Below are positions 45,362 to 55,451 of a stretch of 64,000 nucleotides of DNA, one piece after another. Below the pieces are notes generated by a model. That model saw only the letters and a program-made list of their open reading frames with translations. It was not told the origin of the DNA and ran no database searches. Each line of letters starts with the position of its first letter. Position 1 is the first letter of the stretch. The stretch comes from Luteibacter yeojuensis. Its GTDB lineage: Bacteria > Pseudomonadota > Gammaproteobacteria > Xanthomonadales > Rhodanobacteraceae. Location: the NCBI RefSeq assembly GCF_011742875.1, contig NZ_JAAQTL010000002.1:310001-374000 (forward strand), read 5' to 3'. The position numbers and the translations under genes were made by a program.

Positions 45362-47437
45362 ATGCACAGCGCCATTCCCAAACCCAGCCCGGCCGGCAAG
45401 ATCCTCTGGGCCGCCATCGCCATCGTCGGGGCCTGGTGCCTCGGCGTCATCGCGCTCCGGCGCGGCGAACCGATCAATGCCATCTGGCTGGTCACGGCCT
45501 CCATTGCGGTTTTCCTCATCGGCTATCGCTTCTACAGCCGCATGATCGCCAACCGGGTGCTCCAGCTCGACCCGTCGCGCGCCACGCCGTCGGTCCTGCG
45601 CAACGACGGCCTCGACTACGTGCCCACCGACCGCTGGGTGGTGTTCGGCCACCACTTCGCCGCCATCGCCGGTGCCGGTCCCCTGGTCGGTCCGGTACTC
45701 GCCGCGCAGATGGGTTACCTGCCCGGCACCCTCTGGATCCTGGTCGGCGTGGTCTTCGCCGGTGCGGTACAGGACTTCATGATCCTCGGTCTCTCCTTGC
45801 GGCGGGACGGCCGCTCCCTCGGGCACATGCTGCGCGAGGAGCTGGGAGAACTGCCCGGCGTCATCGCGATGGTCGGGGTACTGGTCCTCATGATGATCGT
45901 GCTGGCGGTGCTGGCGCTGGTCGTGGTGAAAGCCCTCACCCACAGCCCCTGGGGCACCTTCACCGTCGCCGCGACGATTCCCATCGCCCTCCTGATGGGC
46001 GTGTACCTGCGCTTCATCCGTCCCGGCCGCATCCTCGAGGTGTCGATCATCGGCCTGGTCCTGCTGCTCGCGTCGATCTGGTACGGCAAGACGGTGAACG
46101 ACACGCCCGCCCTCGCCGCCCTCTTCGACTTCGACGCGAAGGCGCTGGCCTGGCTGCTGATCGGCTACGGCTTCTTCGCCTCGGTCCTGCCGGTATGGCT
46201 GCTGCTCGCCCCGCGCGACTACCTGTCCACCTTCCTCAAGATCGGCACCATCTTCCTGCTCGCGCTGGCGATCTTCCTCGCCGCGCCGACGCTGCAGATG
46301 CCCGCCGTCACGAAATTCATCGACGGTACCGGCCCGGTCTTCGCCGGCAACCTGTTCCCGTTCCTGTTCATCACCATCGCCTGCGGCGCCGTGTCCGGCT
46401 GGCATTCCATCATCGCCTCGGGCACCACGCCCAAATTGCTCGCCAACGAAGGCGAGGCACGGCTGATCGGCTACGGCGGCATGCTGATGGAGGCCTTCGT
46501 CGCGATCATGGCGCTCATCGCCGCCGCGTCGCTGCACCCGGGCGTGTACTTCGCCATGAACTCGCCCGGCGCGCTGGTGGGCACCACGGCGGAACAGGCC
46601 GCGCAGACGATCAGCACCTGGGGATTCCTCGTCACCCCCGCCGAGCTCACCGACACCGCGCGGAACATCGGCGAAGGCACTATCCTCGGCCGCGCCGGCG
46701 GCGCCCCCACCCTCGCGGTGGGCATGGCGCAGCTGCTCCACGGCATCATGCCCGGCGAAGGCATGATGGCGCTCTGGTACCACTACGCCATCCTGTTCGA
46801 AGCCCTGTTCATCCTGACCACCGTGGACGCCGGCACCCGCGTGGGCCGCTTCATGATCCAGGAACTGGCCGGGATGGCCTGGGCCCCGCTGAAGCATACG
46901 GAATCCTGGATCGGCAACATCGTGGCCACCGTGATCTGCGTGGGCCTGTGGGGCTACTTCCTGTACCAGGGCGCCGTCGACCCGCTCGGCGGCATCAACA
47001 CCCTGTGGCCGCTGTTCGGCATCGCGAACCAGATGCTCGCGGCAATCGCGCTGATGCTCGCCACCGTGGTCACGGTGAAGCTCAAGCGCGAGCGCTACGT
47101 GCTCGTGCCCGCCGTTCCGGCGACGTGGCTGGTGGTCTGCACGCTGACGGCCGGCTGGCAGAAAATCTTCGACGACAAGATCAGCTTCACCGCCGCCGCA
47201 CAAAAATACGCCGACGCGATGGCCTCGAACACGCTGCTCGCGCCCGCCAAGAACGTCGCGGAGATGCAGCGGATCGTTACCAACAACTACGTGGACATGG
47301 GGCTCACCGCGCTGTTCATGCTGTTGGTGCTGACGATGCTTTTCTTCTCGCTCCGCTCCATCGTCCGCGCCTGGCGCGTCAACCACCCGACCGCGCACGA
47401 AGAGCCGTACGTCGCGCTGTCGAGCGTGACGCAATAA
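45362..47437 (+). CDS. cstA: Carbon starvation protein CstA, pyruvate transporter family
   Basis: 691-residue inner-membrane protein with about 16-18 hydrophobic segments. In E. coli CstA and its relative BtsT import pyruvate or peptides under nutrient limitation. AIAGAGPLVGPVLAAQMGYLPGTLWILVGVVFAGAVQDF and GWHSIIASGTTPKLLANEG and FEALFILTTVDAGTRVGRFM are signature segments. GAGGGA sits nine bases before ATG 45362; the in-frame TTG at 45335 is rejected. It is followed directly by its small partner gene. Confidence 0.96.
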   Translation: MHSAIPKPSPAGKILWAAIAIVGAWCLGVIALRRGEPINAIWLVTASIAVFLIGYRFYSRMIANRVLQLDPSRATPSVLRNDGLDYVPTDRWVVFGHHFAAIAGAGPLVGPVLAAQMGYLPGTLWILVGVVFAGAVQDFMILGLSLRRDGRSLGHMLREELGELPGVIAMVGVLVLMMIVLAVLALVVVKALTHSPWGTFTVAATIPIALLMGVYLRFIRPGRILEVSIIGLVLLLASIWYGKTVNDTPALAALFDFDAKALAWLLIGYGFFASVLPVWLLLAPRDYLSTFLKIGTIFLLALAIFLAAPTLQMPAVTKFIDGTGPVFAGNLFPFLFITIACGAVSGWHSIIASGTTPKLLANEGEARLIGYGGMLMEAFVAIMALIAAASLHPGVYFAMNSPGALVGTTAEQAAQTISTWGFLVTPAELTDTARNIGEGTILGRAGGAPTLAVGMAQLLHGIMPGEGMMALWYHYAILFEALFILTTVDAGTRVGRFMIQELAGMAWAPLKHTESWIGNIVATVICVGLWGYFLYQGAVDPLGGINTLWPLFGIANQMLAAIALMLATVVTVKLKRERYVLVPAVPATWLVVCTLTAGWQKIFDDKISFTAAAQKYADAMASNTLLAPAKNVAEMQRIVTNNYVDMGLTALFMLLVLTMLFFSLRSIVRAWRVNHPTAHEEPYVALSSVTQ

Positions 47438-47446
47438 GGAGGTCCC

Positions 47447-47653
47447 ATGGAAACGAACGCATCGGCCGCACCGCGCTCGCTATGGCGATGGGCGGTACAG
47501 ACCGCCCGCCTCTGCTGCGGCGTACCCGACTACGACGTCTACGTGAAGCACCTGCGCGAGCACCATCCCGAACGCCCCGTGCCGAGTTACGGGGAGTTCT
47601 TCCGCGAGCGCCAGGAGGCGAGGTATCGCGGCACAGGCGGCCGCTGCTGCTGA
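47447..47653 (+). CDS. ybdD: YbdD/YjiX family small protein
   Basis: 68-residue cytoplasmic protein with the family core LCCGVPDYDVYVKHLREHHPERPVPSYGEFFRERQEARYR and a CC-ended tail (GGRCC). YbdD/YjiX proteins are required with CstA/BtsT for pyruvate uptake. Starts nine bases after the cstA stop, with AAGGAGG just upstream, so it is cotranscribed. Confidence 0.93.
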   Translation: METNASAAPRSLWRWAVQTARLCCGVPDYDVYVKHLREHHPERPVPSYGEFFRERQEARYRGTGGRCC

Positions 47654-47666
47654 CCCACCCCACCCC

Positions 47667-47719
47667 GTCGCCCCTGCCTACGCGTGGCCCCGTCGCCCCT
47701 GCGCAGGCAGGGACGACGG
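47667..47719. repeat. PAQAG-type repeat, tandem copies
   Basis: Two related units GTCGCCCCTGCC and GTCGCCCCTGCGCAGGCAGG followed by GACGACGGG, between the convergent ends of ybdD and the GntR regulator. Confidence 0.65.
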
Positions 47720-47727
47720 GCGATATG

Positions 47728-48435
47728 TCAGCGGCGGCGGGTTTTGCGCATGTTCGCGCGGGAATCCGCGATCATTGTGTGCATCGCTGCGGCGGCTTCG
47801 TTCGGACGGCGGCGGCGGATGGCTTCGTAAACCGCGCGGTGGTGCGGCAGGGAATACTTGAAGTTCTTCGCCGTGCGCGCGGACATCACGAAGAACGTGC
47901 CCAGCGCCGTCTCGATCACCGAGAACAACGAACTCAGTAGTTCGTTGTTCGTCGCCATGAGCACCGCCTCGTGGAAACGGAGATCGGCGGCGGCCCAATC
48001 GTCCAGCGTCTGCGCATCTTCCATCGCCTCGAGCGCCTCCCCGATGGCTTCCAGTTGCGCCTGGTCGCGACGGCGCGCCGCGGCCATCACCGCCGCGGGC
48101 TCCACGATCTCGCGCATCTCCACGAGCTTCTCGACGAAGTCGTCCGTCGGCATGGAGGCGCAGCGCCAGGATAGGACGTGGGCGTCGAGGTGGTTCCAGT
48201 AACGCGGGTCGCGCACCCGCATGCCCGTCTTCTGTCGCGTCTCGATGAGGCCCTTCGCCGCCAGTACCTTCAGCGCTTCTCGCAACACCGTCCGGCTGAT
48301 CGCCATCTGCCCCGCCAGCTGGGCTTCGCCCGGCAGCGGATCGCCCGGCTGGAACAGGCCACCCACGATCGACTCGCCCAGATCCTCCACCACCTGCATG
48401 TGCAGGTTCCGGGCACCGCCCGTTTTCGACGCCAT
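47728..48435 (-). CDS. FCD-type GntR family transcriptional regulator
   Basis: 235-residue repressor. The N-terminal winged helix-turn-helix (GESIVGGLFQPGDPLPGEAQLAGQMAISRTVLREALKVLAAKGLIETRQKTGMRVRDPRYWNHLDAHVLSW) is very close in pattern to DgoR, the galactonate repressor, and the C-terminal all-helical FCD domain (MREIVEPAAVMAAARRR, WAAADLRFHEAVLMATNNELLSSLF) would bind a carboxylate effector. GGGAGGA precedes ATG 48435. It is divergent from the exported aldose epimerase, with an FCD-type operator between them. Confidence 0.93.
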   Translation of the reverse strand: MASKTGGARNLHMQVVEDLGESIVGGLFQPGDPLPGEAQLAGQMAISRTVLREALKVLAAKGLIETRQKTGMRVRDPRYWNHLDAHVLSWRCASMPTDDFVEKLVEMREIVEPAAVMAAARRRDQAQLEAIGEALEAMEDAQTLDDWAAADLRFHEAVLMATNNELLSSLFSVIETALGTFFVMSARTAKNFKYSLPHHRAVYEAIRRRRPNEAAAAMHTMIADSRANMRKTRRR

Positions 48436-48512
48436 GGCACTCCTCCCAAGATTCCCGTGATCCATCCTAGCCGCAGCCCGGCCGCGGACATTGACGCGGC
48501 GCAGCTTGTCAA

Positions 48513-48523
48513 TTGTCCAACAA
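48513..48523. promoter_or_regulatory. Candidate FCD/GntR operator TTGTccaACAA
   Basis: Perfect TTGT-N3-ACAA dyad in the 130-base gap between the divergent regulator and epimerase genes, matching the TnGTnnnACnA half-site rule for FadR/DgoR-class regulators. It is about 43 bases upstream of the epimerase start and 78 upstream of the regulator start, so both could be controlled. Confidence 0.65.
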
Positions 48524-48565
48524 ATGTGATGTGGTCCCCCGATCCATCCGACCGGAGATACCGCA

Positions 48566-49696
48566 ATGAAGATCGGCACGAGCCTGGCGGCCACGATCCT
48601 GCTGGCTGCCAGCGCGGGCGCCACCGCCGGCGAAGCATCGAAAACCTCTTTCGGCCAGACGCCCGACGGCAAGGAAGTCATCCTCGTGACCCTTACCAAC
48701 GGCCACGGCATGACCGCGAAGATCCTCTCGCTCGGTGCGGCGCTCTATGCCCTGGACGTACCCGACCGGAACGGCAAGCCCGGCGATATCGTACTCGGCT
48801 ACCCCGACCTCAAGGGCACCTTCGCCAAGCCCCAGTATTTCGGCGACACCGTCGGCCGCTACGCCAACCGCATCGCGAAGGGTAAGTTCACTCTCGACGG
48901 CAAGGCGTATACGGTGCCCGTGAACGACGGGCCGAATTCGCTCCATGGCGGAAAGACCGGCTTCGACAAGGTTGTCTGGACGGTCGACAAGGTGGTGTCC
49001 GGTGCCCGGCCCAGCGTCACCCTCACCTATGTCAGCCCCGACGGCGACCAGGGGTATCCCGGCAAGCTCACCGCCACGGCCACCTATGCGCTCGACGACA
49101 AGAACGAGCTGACGATCGAGTACACCGCGACGACCGACGCGCCGACGATCGTCAACATCACCAACCATACCTACTGGAACCTCGCCGGCGAAGGCTCGGG
49201 CAGCGTCATGGACCAGCGGCTGACGATCGCCGGCGATGCCTACCTGCCCACCGATGCCACGGCCATTCCCACGGGCGAGATCCGCAGCGTGGCCGGCACG
49301 GACTTCGATTTCCGCAAGGCCAAGCCGATCGGCCGCGACATTCGCGACGCGAAGGAGCAGCAGCTCGTCTTCGGCCGCGGCTACGATCACAACTGGGTCA
49401 TTTCGCGAAAGGAAGCCACCCAGCCGCGCGAAGTGGCCAGGGTGAGCGATCCGAAGAGCGGACGCGTGCTCTCGCTGTGGTCGGCGCAACCGGGGTTGCA
49501 GTTCTATTCGGGCAACTTCCTCGACGGCACGACGTCGGGCAAGTCGGGGGGCATCTATCGCCAGGGCGATGCGTTCGCGCTGGAACCGCAGCTGTTTCCG
49601 GACACGCCCAACCAGCCGTCGTTCGGCTCGGCGCGCCTCGCTCCGGGGCAGACGTATCGGAACCTGATGGTCTACAAGTTCTCGGTCGCGCGATAG
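48566..49696 (+). CDS. galM: Exported aldose 1-epimerase (mutarotase)
   Basis: 376-residue beta-sandwich enzyme interconverting alpha and beta anomers of sugars such as galactose or glucose. The signal peptide MKIGTSLAATILLAASAGATAGE implies periplasmic action. Catalytic and binding segments: DTVGRYANRIAKGKF, VNDGPNSLHGGKTGFDKVVW (His), NITNHTYWNLAGEG (His), and FALEPQLFPDTPNQPSFGS (catalytic Glu region). Probably controlled by the divergent GntR regulator. Confidence 0.94.
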   Translation: MKIGTSLAATILLAASAGATAGEASKTSFGQTPDGKEVILVTLTNGHGMTAKILSLGAALYALDVPDRNGKPGDIVLGYPDLKGTFAKPQYFGDTVGRYANRIAKGKFTLDGKAYTVPVNDGPNSLHGGKTGFDKVVWTVDKVVSGARPSVTLTYVSPDGDQGYPGKLTATATYALDDKNELTIEYTATTDAPTIVNITNHTYWNLAGEGSGSVMDQRLTIAGDAYLPTDATAIPTGEIRSVAGTDFDFRKAKPIGRDIRDAKEQQLVFGRGYDHNWVISRKEATQPREVARVSDPKSGRVLSLWSAQPGLQFYSGNFLDGTTSGKSGGIYRQGDAFALEPQLFPDTPNQPSFGSARLAPGQTYRNLMVYKFSVAR

Positions 49697-49736
49697 GACA
49701 CGCCGGGGACAGCGGTTGGGGGCCCGCAGCAGGCCC

Positions 49737-50639
49737 TCACACCTCGTGGTGGAGCGCTTCCGCCGGTTTGCTTCGGCGGAAGCGTGGCGCGAGTTCGACC
49801 ATGTACATCGCGGCGAGCACGAGCGCGCCGCCGCCGAGCATGCGGCCCGTGAGCGTATCCACGCCGAGGAGCACCGCGAAACCGGCGGCGAAGACCGGTT
49901 CGGTGGTCATGACAATGGCCGCGCGCGTGGCGGGCATGTGCGCCTGGGCCCAGGTCTGTATGAGCATCGCCAGCGCACCCGCCAGAAGCGCCATGTAAAG
50001 CACCGCTATCCATGCTTTCGCGTCCGGCGGAAGCACCGGGCCGCCATGCGGCAACGTGATCGCGACGCAGACGGCGGCGATGCCGAGCATCTGGATGGCC
50101 GACATGCCGAACGCGTCGCCAGGCTTCGACCAGTGCCCGAGTCCCACGATGTGTAGCGCGTACAACGCCGCCGAAGCGAGCGTCAACAGCACGCCGGCAT
50201 CCACCGCGAAGCCGTTGAGCGCCAGCACCCCCAGGCCCAGCGTGGCGAGCAGGACGGCCAGCCAGGTCGTCCAGGGCATGCGCTGGCGGAACAGCAGCAG
50301 GGAGAGGATGGGCGTGATCACCACGTACATGCCGGTGACGAAACCGCTGACGCTCGGCGATGTACGCGCCAGGCCCTCGGTCTGCAACCATTGCGCCACG
50401 CCGTAAAGCACGCCGAGGGCGAGGCCGCGCAGCATCTGCGTGCGTCCCAGCCTCGCGAGCGGGAGGGCGAACAGGGCGAGCATCGCCGCCGCCGCGATGA
50501 CGAAGCGCACCGCAAGGAAATCCGCGACCGGCATCCGGCCCACGACGTCCTTGATGAGCACGAAGGTGGAACCCCAGATGGCCGTGACCGCGAGCAGGCC
50601 GAGCGTGGCGAGCCCGCCCCCGCGCGTCGCGCGGCTCAC
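49737..50639 (-). CDS. DMT superfamily (EamA) transporter
   Basis: 300-residue inner-membrane protein with ten predicted hydrophobic segments in two EamA repeats (AVTAIWGSTFVLIKDVVGRMPVADFLAVRF in the first, ALLAGALAMLIQTWAQAHMPATRAAIVMTTEPVFAAGFAVLL in the second). These drug/metabolite exporters have varied substrates that cannot be assigned here. The start is GTG 50639, overlapping the glycosyltransferase stop (GTGA). A longer frame up to 50888 lies within that gene and is rejected. Confidence 0.88.
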   Translation of the reverse strand: MSRATRGGGLATLGLLAVTAIWGSTFVLIKDVVGRMPVADFLAVRFVIAAAAMLALFALPLARLGRTQMLRGLALGVLYGVAQWLQTEGLARTSPSVSGFVTGMYVVITPILSLLLFRQRMPWTTWLAVLLATLGLGVLALNGFAVDAGVLLTLASAALYALHIVGLGHWSKPGDAFGMSAIQMLGIAAVCVAITLPHGGPVLPPDAKAWIAVLYMALLAGALAMLIQTWAQAHMPATRAAIVMTTEPVFAAGFAVLLGVDTLTGRMLGGGALVLAAMYMVELAPRFRRSKPAEALHHEV

Positions 50640-51490
50640 CGGCGCTCCCGCAGGAGCTGGCCGGGGATCTTCAGCAGGAAATGCGCCCAGATGCCGAGCC
50701 ACACCGCGGCACGAACCAACGGATGACGCGCGGCGGGGTCGTGCCGGCGGAACCACAGGTACATGCTGCGATGCTTGTGCCGGCTGACGAACACGGGCCG
50801 GTGGCGACTCGAGCCGCCCTTGCCGTGCAGGACGCGCACGTCGCCCGCGAGCAGCACCTTGTAGCCGGCGTCGCGCGCGCGGCGGCACAGGTCCATGTCT
50901 TCGCAGTGCAGGAAGAAGGTCTCGTCGAAACCGTGCAGGCGGTCGAAGGCGGTGCGCGGCATGAGTACGATGGCACCGGAAACGATCTCGACCTCTTCCG
51001 CGCCGTCGGGCAAGGGGCCGTGGATGTCGATGCCGGCGTCGCCGCCGCGTCCCAGCTTGGTGGCGAGGGAGCGGCGCAGCAGCGGGTCGCGCCGTCGCGA
51101 TGCCGGGTCGGGACGGCCGCCCGCATCGCAGACCACCGCGCCGACGATGCCCGTGTGCGCATCGATATGCGCCGCCATGCGCCGAATCGTGTCCGCTTCG
51201 ACGAGGCAGTCGGGATTGAGCACGAGCAGCCGCTCGCCGCGCGCCTGCGCGGCGCCGCGGTTCACGGCGGGACCGAACCCCAGGTTGGCCCGGTTGTAGA
51301 CGACGCGCACGCGATCGTCATCCGCATGGGCGCGGTCGAGCGCCTCCGGCACGCCGTCGGTGGAACCGTTGTCGACGATGACGACCTCGACCGGCACGTC
51401 GCTCGCGAGCGCGTGCTCCACGCATTCGCGCGTGAAGGGACCGCTGTCCGCGAGGACGATGACGATACTGGTGAGGGGGACGGTATCCAT
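50636..51490 (-). CDS. Glycosyltransferase family 2 (rhamnosyltransferase-like)
   Basis: 284-residue GT-A fold enzyme. SIVIVLADSG, VVIVDNGSTDGVPEAL, NRANLGFGPAVNRGAAQARGERLLVLNPDCLVEADTI (the metal/sugar-nucleotide site, NPD in place of DxD), and FLHCEDMDLCRRARDAGYKVLLAGDVRVLHGKGGSS (catalytic ED) are present, as in WbbL-type enzymes of O-antigen or capsule synthesis. It lies just downstream of purL (16 bases) and is coupled to the DMT gene; no sugar-nucleotide genes are nearby. Confidence 0.9.
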   Translation of the reverse strand: MDTVPLTSIVIVLADSGPFTRECVEHALASDVPVEVVIVDNGSTDGVPEALDRAHADDDRVRVVYNRANLGFGPAVNRGAAQARGERLLVLNPDCLVEADTIRRMAAHIDAHTGIVGAVVCDAGGRPDPASRRRDPLLRRSLATKLGRGGDAGIDIHGPLPDGAEEVEIVSGAIVLMPRTAFDRLHGFDETFFLHCEDMDLCRRARDAGYKVLLAGDVRVLHGKGGSSRHRPVFVSRHKHRSMYLWFRRHDPAARHPLVRAAVWLGIWAHFLLKIPGQLLRERR

Positions 51491-51506
51491 CGCGGGACGA
51501 CCGTGC

Positions 51507-54500
51507 TCAGCCTACCCACACGCGTGCATTGCGGAACATGCGCATCCACGGCGAATCCTCGCCCCACTGTTCCGGATGCCAGCTCAGCTGCGCGCTACGG
51601 AACACGCGTTCCGGGTGCGGCATCATGATCGTGACGCGGCCGTCCGCGGCGGTGAAGGCCGCCAGGCCGCCTGGGGAACCGTTGGGGTTGAGCGGATAGC
51701 TTTCGGTGGGCTTCCCGCGGTTGTCCACGAAGCGCGCCGCCGCATGGCTCTTCGACGGGCTGCACACCATCGGGAAGTGCACGCGGCCTTCGCCGTGCGC
51801 CACCGCCACCGGAATGCGCGAGCCGGCCATGCCGCGGAAGAAGATGCTGCCCGAGTCGAGGATCTCCAGCGTGGCGAGGCGCGCCTCGTACTGCTCCGAC
51901 TGGTTGCGCAGGAACTGCGGCCAGTGCTTCGCGTCCGGGATGATGTCCTTGAGGCCCGACATCATCTGGCAGCCGTTGCACACGCCGAGGGCGAACCGGG
52001 TGCCGTCTTCGAAGAAGCGGGCGAACTGTTCGCGCAACGCGTCGTTGTAGAGGATCGAGGTCGCCCAGCCGCGGCCGGCACCGAGTACGTCGCCGTAGGA
52101 GAATCCGCCGCACGCCGCGAGGCCGATGAAGTCCTTCAGGTGATGGCGGCCCGTGGCGAGGTCGGTCATGTGCACGTCGACGGCATCGAAGCCGGCGCGG
52201 CCGAAGGCCGCCGCCATTTCCACCTGGCCGTTGACGCCCTGCTCGCGCAGGATGGCCACGCGCGGACGCGCGCCCTTGCCGATGTACGGTGCCGCGATGT
52301 CCTCGGCCGGATCGAAGACGAGCTTCGGCGAGATGCCGGGATCGGCATCGTCGAGTCGCCACTCGCTTTCCTGGTCGGCGCTCTGCGGGTTGTCGCGCAG
52401 GCGCTGCATCGCGTGGCTGGTCTCGTTCCACGCACGGAACAGTTCGGTCCAGTTCCACTTGAACGGGGTTTCGCCGCCGAGGTGGAGCTTGATGCCGAGC
52501 TTTTCCTTCGGACGGCCGACGTTGTGCGTCAATCCGGCGAGGTTGTACTTCACCAGCAGCTGTTCGAACGCTTCGCGGTTGGCGGAGGCCACCTGCACGA
52601 CGGCGCCGAGCTCCTCGTTGAACAGGGCGCGCAGCGTCGCGTCGGCCCAGCCGTCGAGACGCAGCTCGAGGCCGCAACGGCCGGCAAAGGCCATTTCCAG
52701 CAGCGTGACGATGACGCCGCCGTCGGAGCGGTCGTGGTACGCGAGCAGCAGGCCGGCGCGGTTCGCCTCCTGGATCAGCTCGAACATCGCACGCAGGCGC
52801 TTCGGATCGTCGAGGTCCGGCGGCACGCCGCCGCCGCGGTTGAACACCTGGGTAAGCGCCGAGCCGCCGAGACGGTCACGGCCCGCGCCGAGGTCGATCA
52901 GCCACAGGTCGGTGTCGCCGCGGTCGAGTTTCAGCTGCGGCGTGAGCGTGCGGCGCACGTCGTCGACGCGCGCGAAGCCGGTGATGACGAGCGAGACCGG
53001 CGATATGGTCTTCTGCTTCCTGCCGTCGTCGTCGGTCCACACGGTCTGCATGGACAGCGAGTCCTTGCCGACGGGAATGGAGATGTCGAGCGCCGGGCAC
53101 AGCTCCATGCCGACGGCCTTCACGGCGTCGAACAGCGCGGCGTCCTCGCCCGGATGGTTCACGGCGGCCATCCAGTTCGCCGACAAGCGCACCTCGTCGA
53201 GCTTCATCGGCGCCGCGGCGAGGTTGGTGAGCGCCTCGCCCACCGCCATGCGCGCGGCGTCGGCGCTGGAAAGCAGCGCCACCGGGGCGCGCTCGGCCAT
53301 CGCCATGGCTTCCCCGGTGTAACCCTCGAAGTCGGTCATCGTGACCGCCACGTCGGCCACCGGCACCTGCCAGGGACCGACCATGGGATCGCGCGCGTTG
53401 AGGCCGCCGACCGTGCGGTCGCCGATGGTGATGAGGAAGTTCTTGCTGCCCACCGCGGGGAGGCGCAGGACGCGCATCAGCGCCTCGTCCATGCCGATGC
53501 CGGTGAGGTCGGCGACGAGGTCGACGCGCGGCTTCACGCGCTTCGCGTCGCGGTGCATGCGCGGCGGCTTGCCGAACAGCACGTCCATGCGCAGGTCGAT
53601 GACGGTGGTGTCGCTGCGCGGATCGTGCACGACCAGGCGCGGCTCCTCGGTGGCCTCGCCGACGACGGCGAACGGACACCGCTCGCGGGCGCAGAAGGCC
53701 TCGAACAGCGCGAGGTCCTCGTTGCCGATGGCGAGCACGTAGCGCTCCTGCGATTCGTTGCTCCACAGCTGCATCGGCGAGAGGTTCGGGTCGTCGGTAG
53801 GCAGCCTGGAAAGATCGATGACGCCGCCGACGCCCGCATCGTTGAGGATCTCGGGAATGGCGTTGGACACGCCACCCGCGCCGACGTCGTGGATGCTCAC
53901 GATGGGATTGGCGTCGCCGCGCGCCCAGCACGCGTCGATGACCTGCTGGCAGCGGCGCTCCATCTCGGGGTTGTCGCGCTGCACGGAGGCGAAGTCGAGC
54001 TCGGCGCTGGACGTGCCGGAAGCCACCGACGAGGCGGCACCGCCGCCGAGGCCGATGAGCATGGCGGGACCGCCGAGCACGATCACCTTGTCGCCGGCGC
54101 GGACCTTGCGCTTCTCCACGTGCCCCGGACGGATCGCGGCGAGGCCGCCGGCGATCATGATCGGCTTGTCGTAACCGCGGCGAATGCCCTTGTCGCCGGT
54201 CTCCTGCTCGAACGTGCGGAAATAGCCACCGAGGGCCGGGCGGCCGAATTCGTTGTTGAAGGCGGCGGCACCGAGCGGCCCGTCGCGCATGATCTCGAAG
54301 GCCGAGGCCATGCGTGGCGGCAGCGGACGCTCCTTCTCCCACGGACGCGGCAGGCCGGGAATGCGCAGGTGCGACACGGAGAAACCGGTGAGGCCGGCCT
54401 TCGGCTTGCCGCCGCGACCCGTCGCACCCTCGTCGCGGATTTCGCCGCCGGCACCGGTGGCCGCACCCGGCCATGGGGCGATGGCGGTGGGGTGATTATG

Positions 54501-55370
54501 CGTCTCGACCTTGATCGCGTACGGCGCCGCTTCCGCCACGGTACGGAACACGGCGTCCTCGGGGCTCACGAACAGGCGCTTGCCTTCGTAACCCTCGATC
54601 ACCGCGGCGTTGTCGTGGTACGCGGAGAGCGTGTGCGCCGGCGACTTCTGGTGCGTGTTCTTGATCATGCCGAACAGCGACGAGTCCTGGCTCGCGCCGT
54701 CGAGCGTCCAGGTGGCGTTGAACACCTTGTGTCGGCAGTGCTCGGAATTCGCCTGCGCGAACATCATCAGTTCGGCATCGGTGGGCGCGCGGCCCATCTC
54801 GGCGTAACGCGCGGCGAGGTAGTCGATCTCGTCGTCGGCCAGCGCGAGGCCGAGTTCGACGTTCGCGGCGGACAGCGCGGCGCGCGGATCGTCGCCCAGC
54901 TCGATGCGGCCGAGCGGCCCCGGTTCGCCGGCGAGGAACAGTTCGCCCGCCTGTTCGAGCGCGTCCAGCGGCGACTGCACCATGGGATCGCAGAAGGCGG
55001 CCATCACGGCGGCATGCGACGGATGGTCCGCCGCCGGCATGCCGGTGACGCGCCACGCGGTGCCGCGCTCCACGCGGCGCACGTCGAACCCCGCGCCGTG
55101 GAGGATGTCGGTGGCCTTGCTCGACCAGGGCGAGATGGTGCCCAGGCGCGGCACGATCCAGAAGGTGGCTTCCTCGGGAGTACCACCCTTCGCTTCCAGC
55201 ACGGCGAGCAGGCGCGCGCGCGCGTCGCCTTCCGGCGCCGTGTCGGCGTCGACGAAATAGGTGAACCATGCGGCCTGCACCCGCGTCCCGTGATGCAGGG
55301 CATCCAGGTGGGCGTTCAGCCGTTCGAGGCGAAAAGGCGAGAGGGCGCTCTGCCCGTCGAGTGCGATCAT
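51507..55370 (-). CDS. purL: Phosphoribosylformylglycinamidine synthase, single-chain
   Basis: 1287-residue purine-pathway enzyme converting FGAR plus glutamine to FGAM. Domains in order: N-terminal linker region (residues 1-210), two FGAM synthase halves ([50 protein letters not shown] and the second with [13 protein letters not shown]), and a C-terminal glutaminase with nucleophile GVCNGCQMM, plus the catalytic MPHPERVFR. Large proteobacterial form of the usual length. ATG 55370 begins [18 protein letters not shown]. Confidence 0.98.
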   Translation of the reverse strand: MIALDGQSALSPFRLERLNAHLDALHHGTRVQAAWFTYFVDADTAPEGDARARLLAVLEAKGGTPEEATFWIVPRLGTISPWSSKATDILHGAGFDVRRVERGTAWRVTGMPAADHPSHAAVMAAFCDPMVQSPLDALEQAGELFLAGEPGPLGRIELGDDPRAALSAANVELGLALADDEIDYLAARYAEMGRAPTDAELMMFAQANSEHCRHKVFNATWTLDGASQDSSLFGMIKNTHQKSPAHTLSAYHDNAAVIEGYEGKRLFVSPEDAVFRTVAEAAPYAIKVETHNHPTAIAPWPGAATGAGGEIRDEGATGRGGKPKAGLTGFSVSHLRIPGLPRPWEKERPLPPRMASAFEIMRDGPLGAAAFNNEFGRPALGGYFRTFEQETGDKGIRRGYDKPIMIAGGLAAIRPGHVEKRKVRAGDKVIVLGGPAMLIGLGGGAASSVASGTSSAELDFASVQRDNPEMERRCQQVIDACWARGDANPIVSIHDVGAGGVSNAIPEILNDAGVGGVIDLSRLPTDDPNLSPMQLWSNESQERYVLAIGNEDLALFEAFCARERCPFAVVGEATEEPRLVVHDPRSDTTVIDLRMDVLFGKPPRMHRDAKRVKPRVDLVADLTGIGMDEALMRVLRLPAVGSKNFLITIGDRTVGGLNARDPMVGPWQVPVADVAVTMTDFEGYTGEAMAMAERAPVALLSSADAARMAVGEALTNLAAAPMKLDEVRLSANWMAAVNHPGEDAALFDAVKAVGMELCPALDISIPVGKDSLSMQTVWTDDDGRKQKTISPVSLVITGFARVDDVRRTLTPQLKLDRGDTDLWLIDLGAGRDRLGGSALTQVFNRGGGVPPDLDDPKRLRAMFELIQEANRAGLLLAYHDRSDGGVIVTLLEMAFAGRCGLELRLDGWADATLRALFNEELGAVVQVASANREAFEQLLVKYNLAGLTHNVGRPKEKLGIKLHLGGETPFKWNWTELFRAWNETSHAMQRLRDNPQSADQESEWRLDDADPGISPKLVFDPAEDIAAPYIGKGARPRVAILREQGVNGQVEMAAAFGRAGFDAVDVHMTDLATGRHHLKDFIGLAACGGFSYGDVLGAGRGWATSILYNDALREQFARFFEDGTRFALGVCNGCQMMSGLKDIIPDAKHWPQFLRNQSEQYEARLATLEILDSGSIFFRGMAGSRIPVAVAHGEGRVHFPMVCSPSKSHAAARFVDNRGKPTESYPLNPNGSPGGLAAFTAADGRVTIMMPHPERVFRSAQLSWHPEQWGEDSPWMRMFRNARVWVG

Positions 55371-55451
55371 GCGGGGGAATAGGCGCAGAAGGAAAACGCC
55401 TATTCTACATGATGTTGCGAGGCAACATCTGTGGGGAGGGGGGCAGCCGCT

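Noticed and set aside
45214..47940. 908-residue plus-strand frame
   Set aside because: Same strand but another frame of cstA; low-complexity Arg/Pro-rich product.
51360..55382. 1340-residue open reading frame on the plus strand
   Set aside because: It is antisense to purL, has no domain or Shine-Dalgarno support, and shows the Arg/His/Ala-rich composition of a shadow frame.
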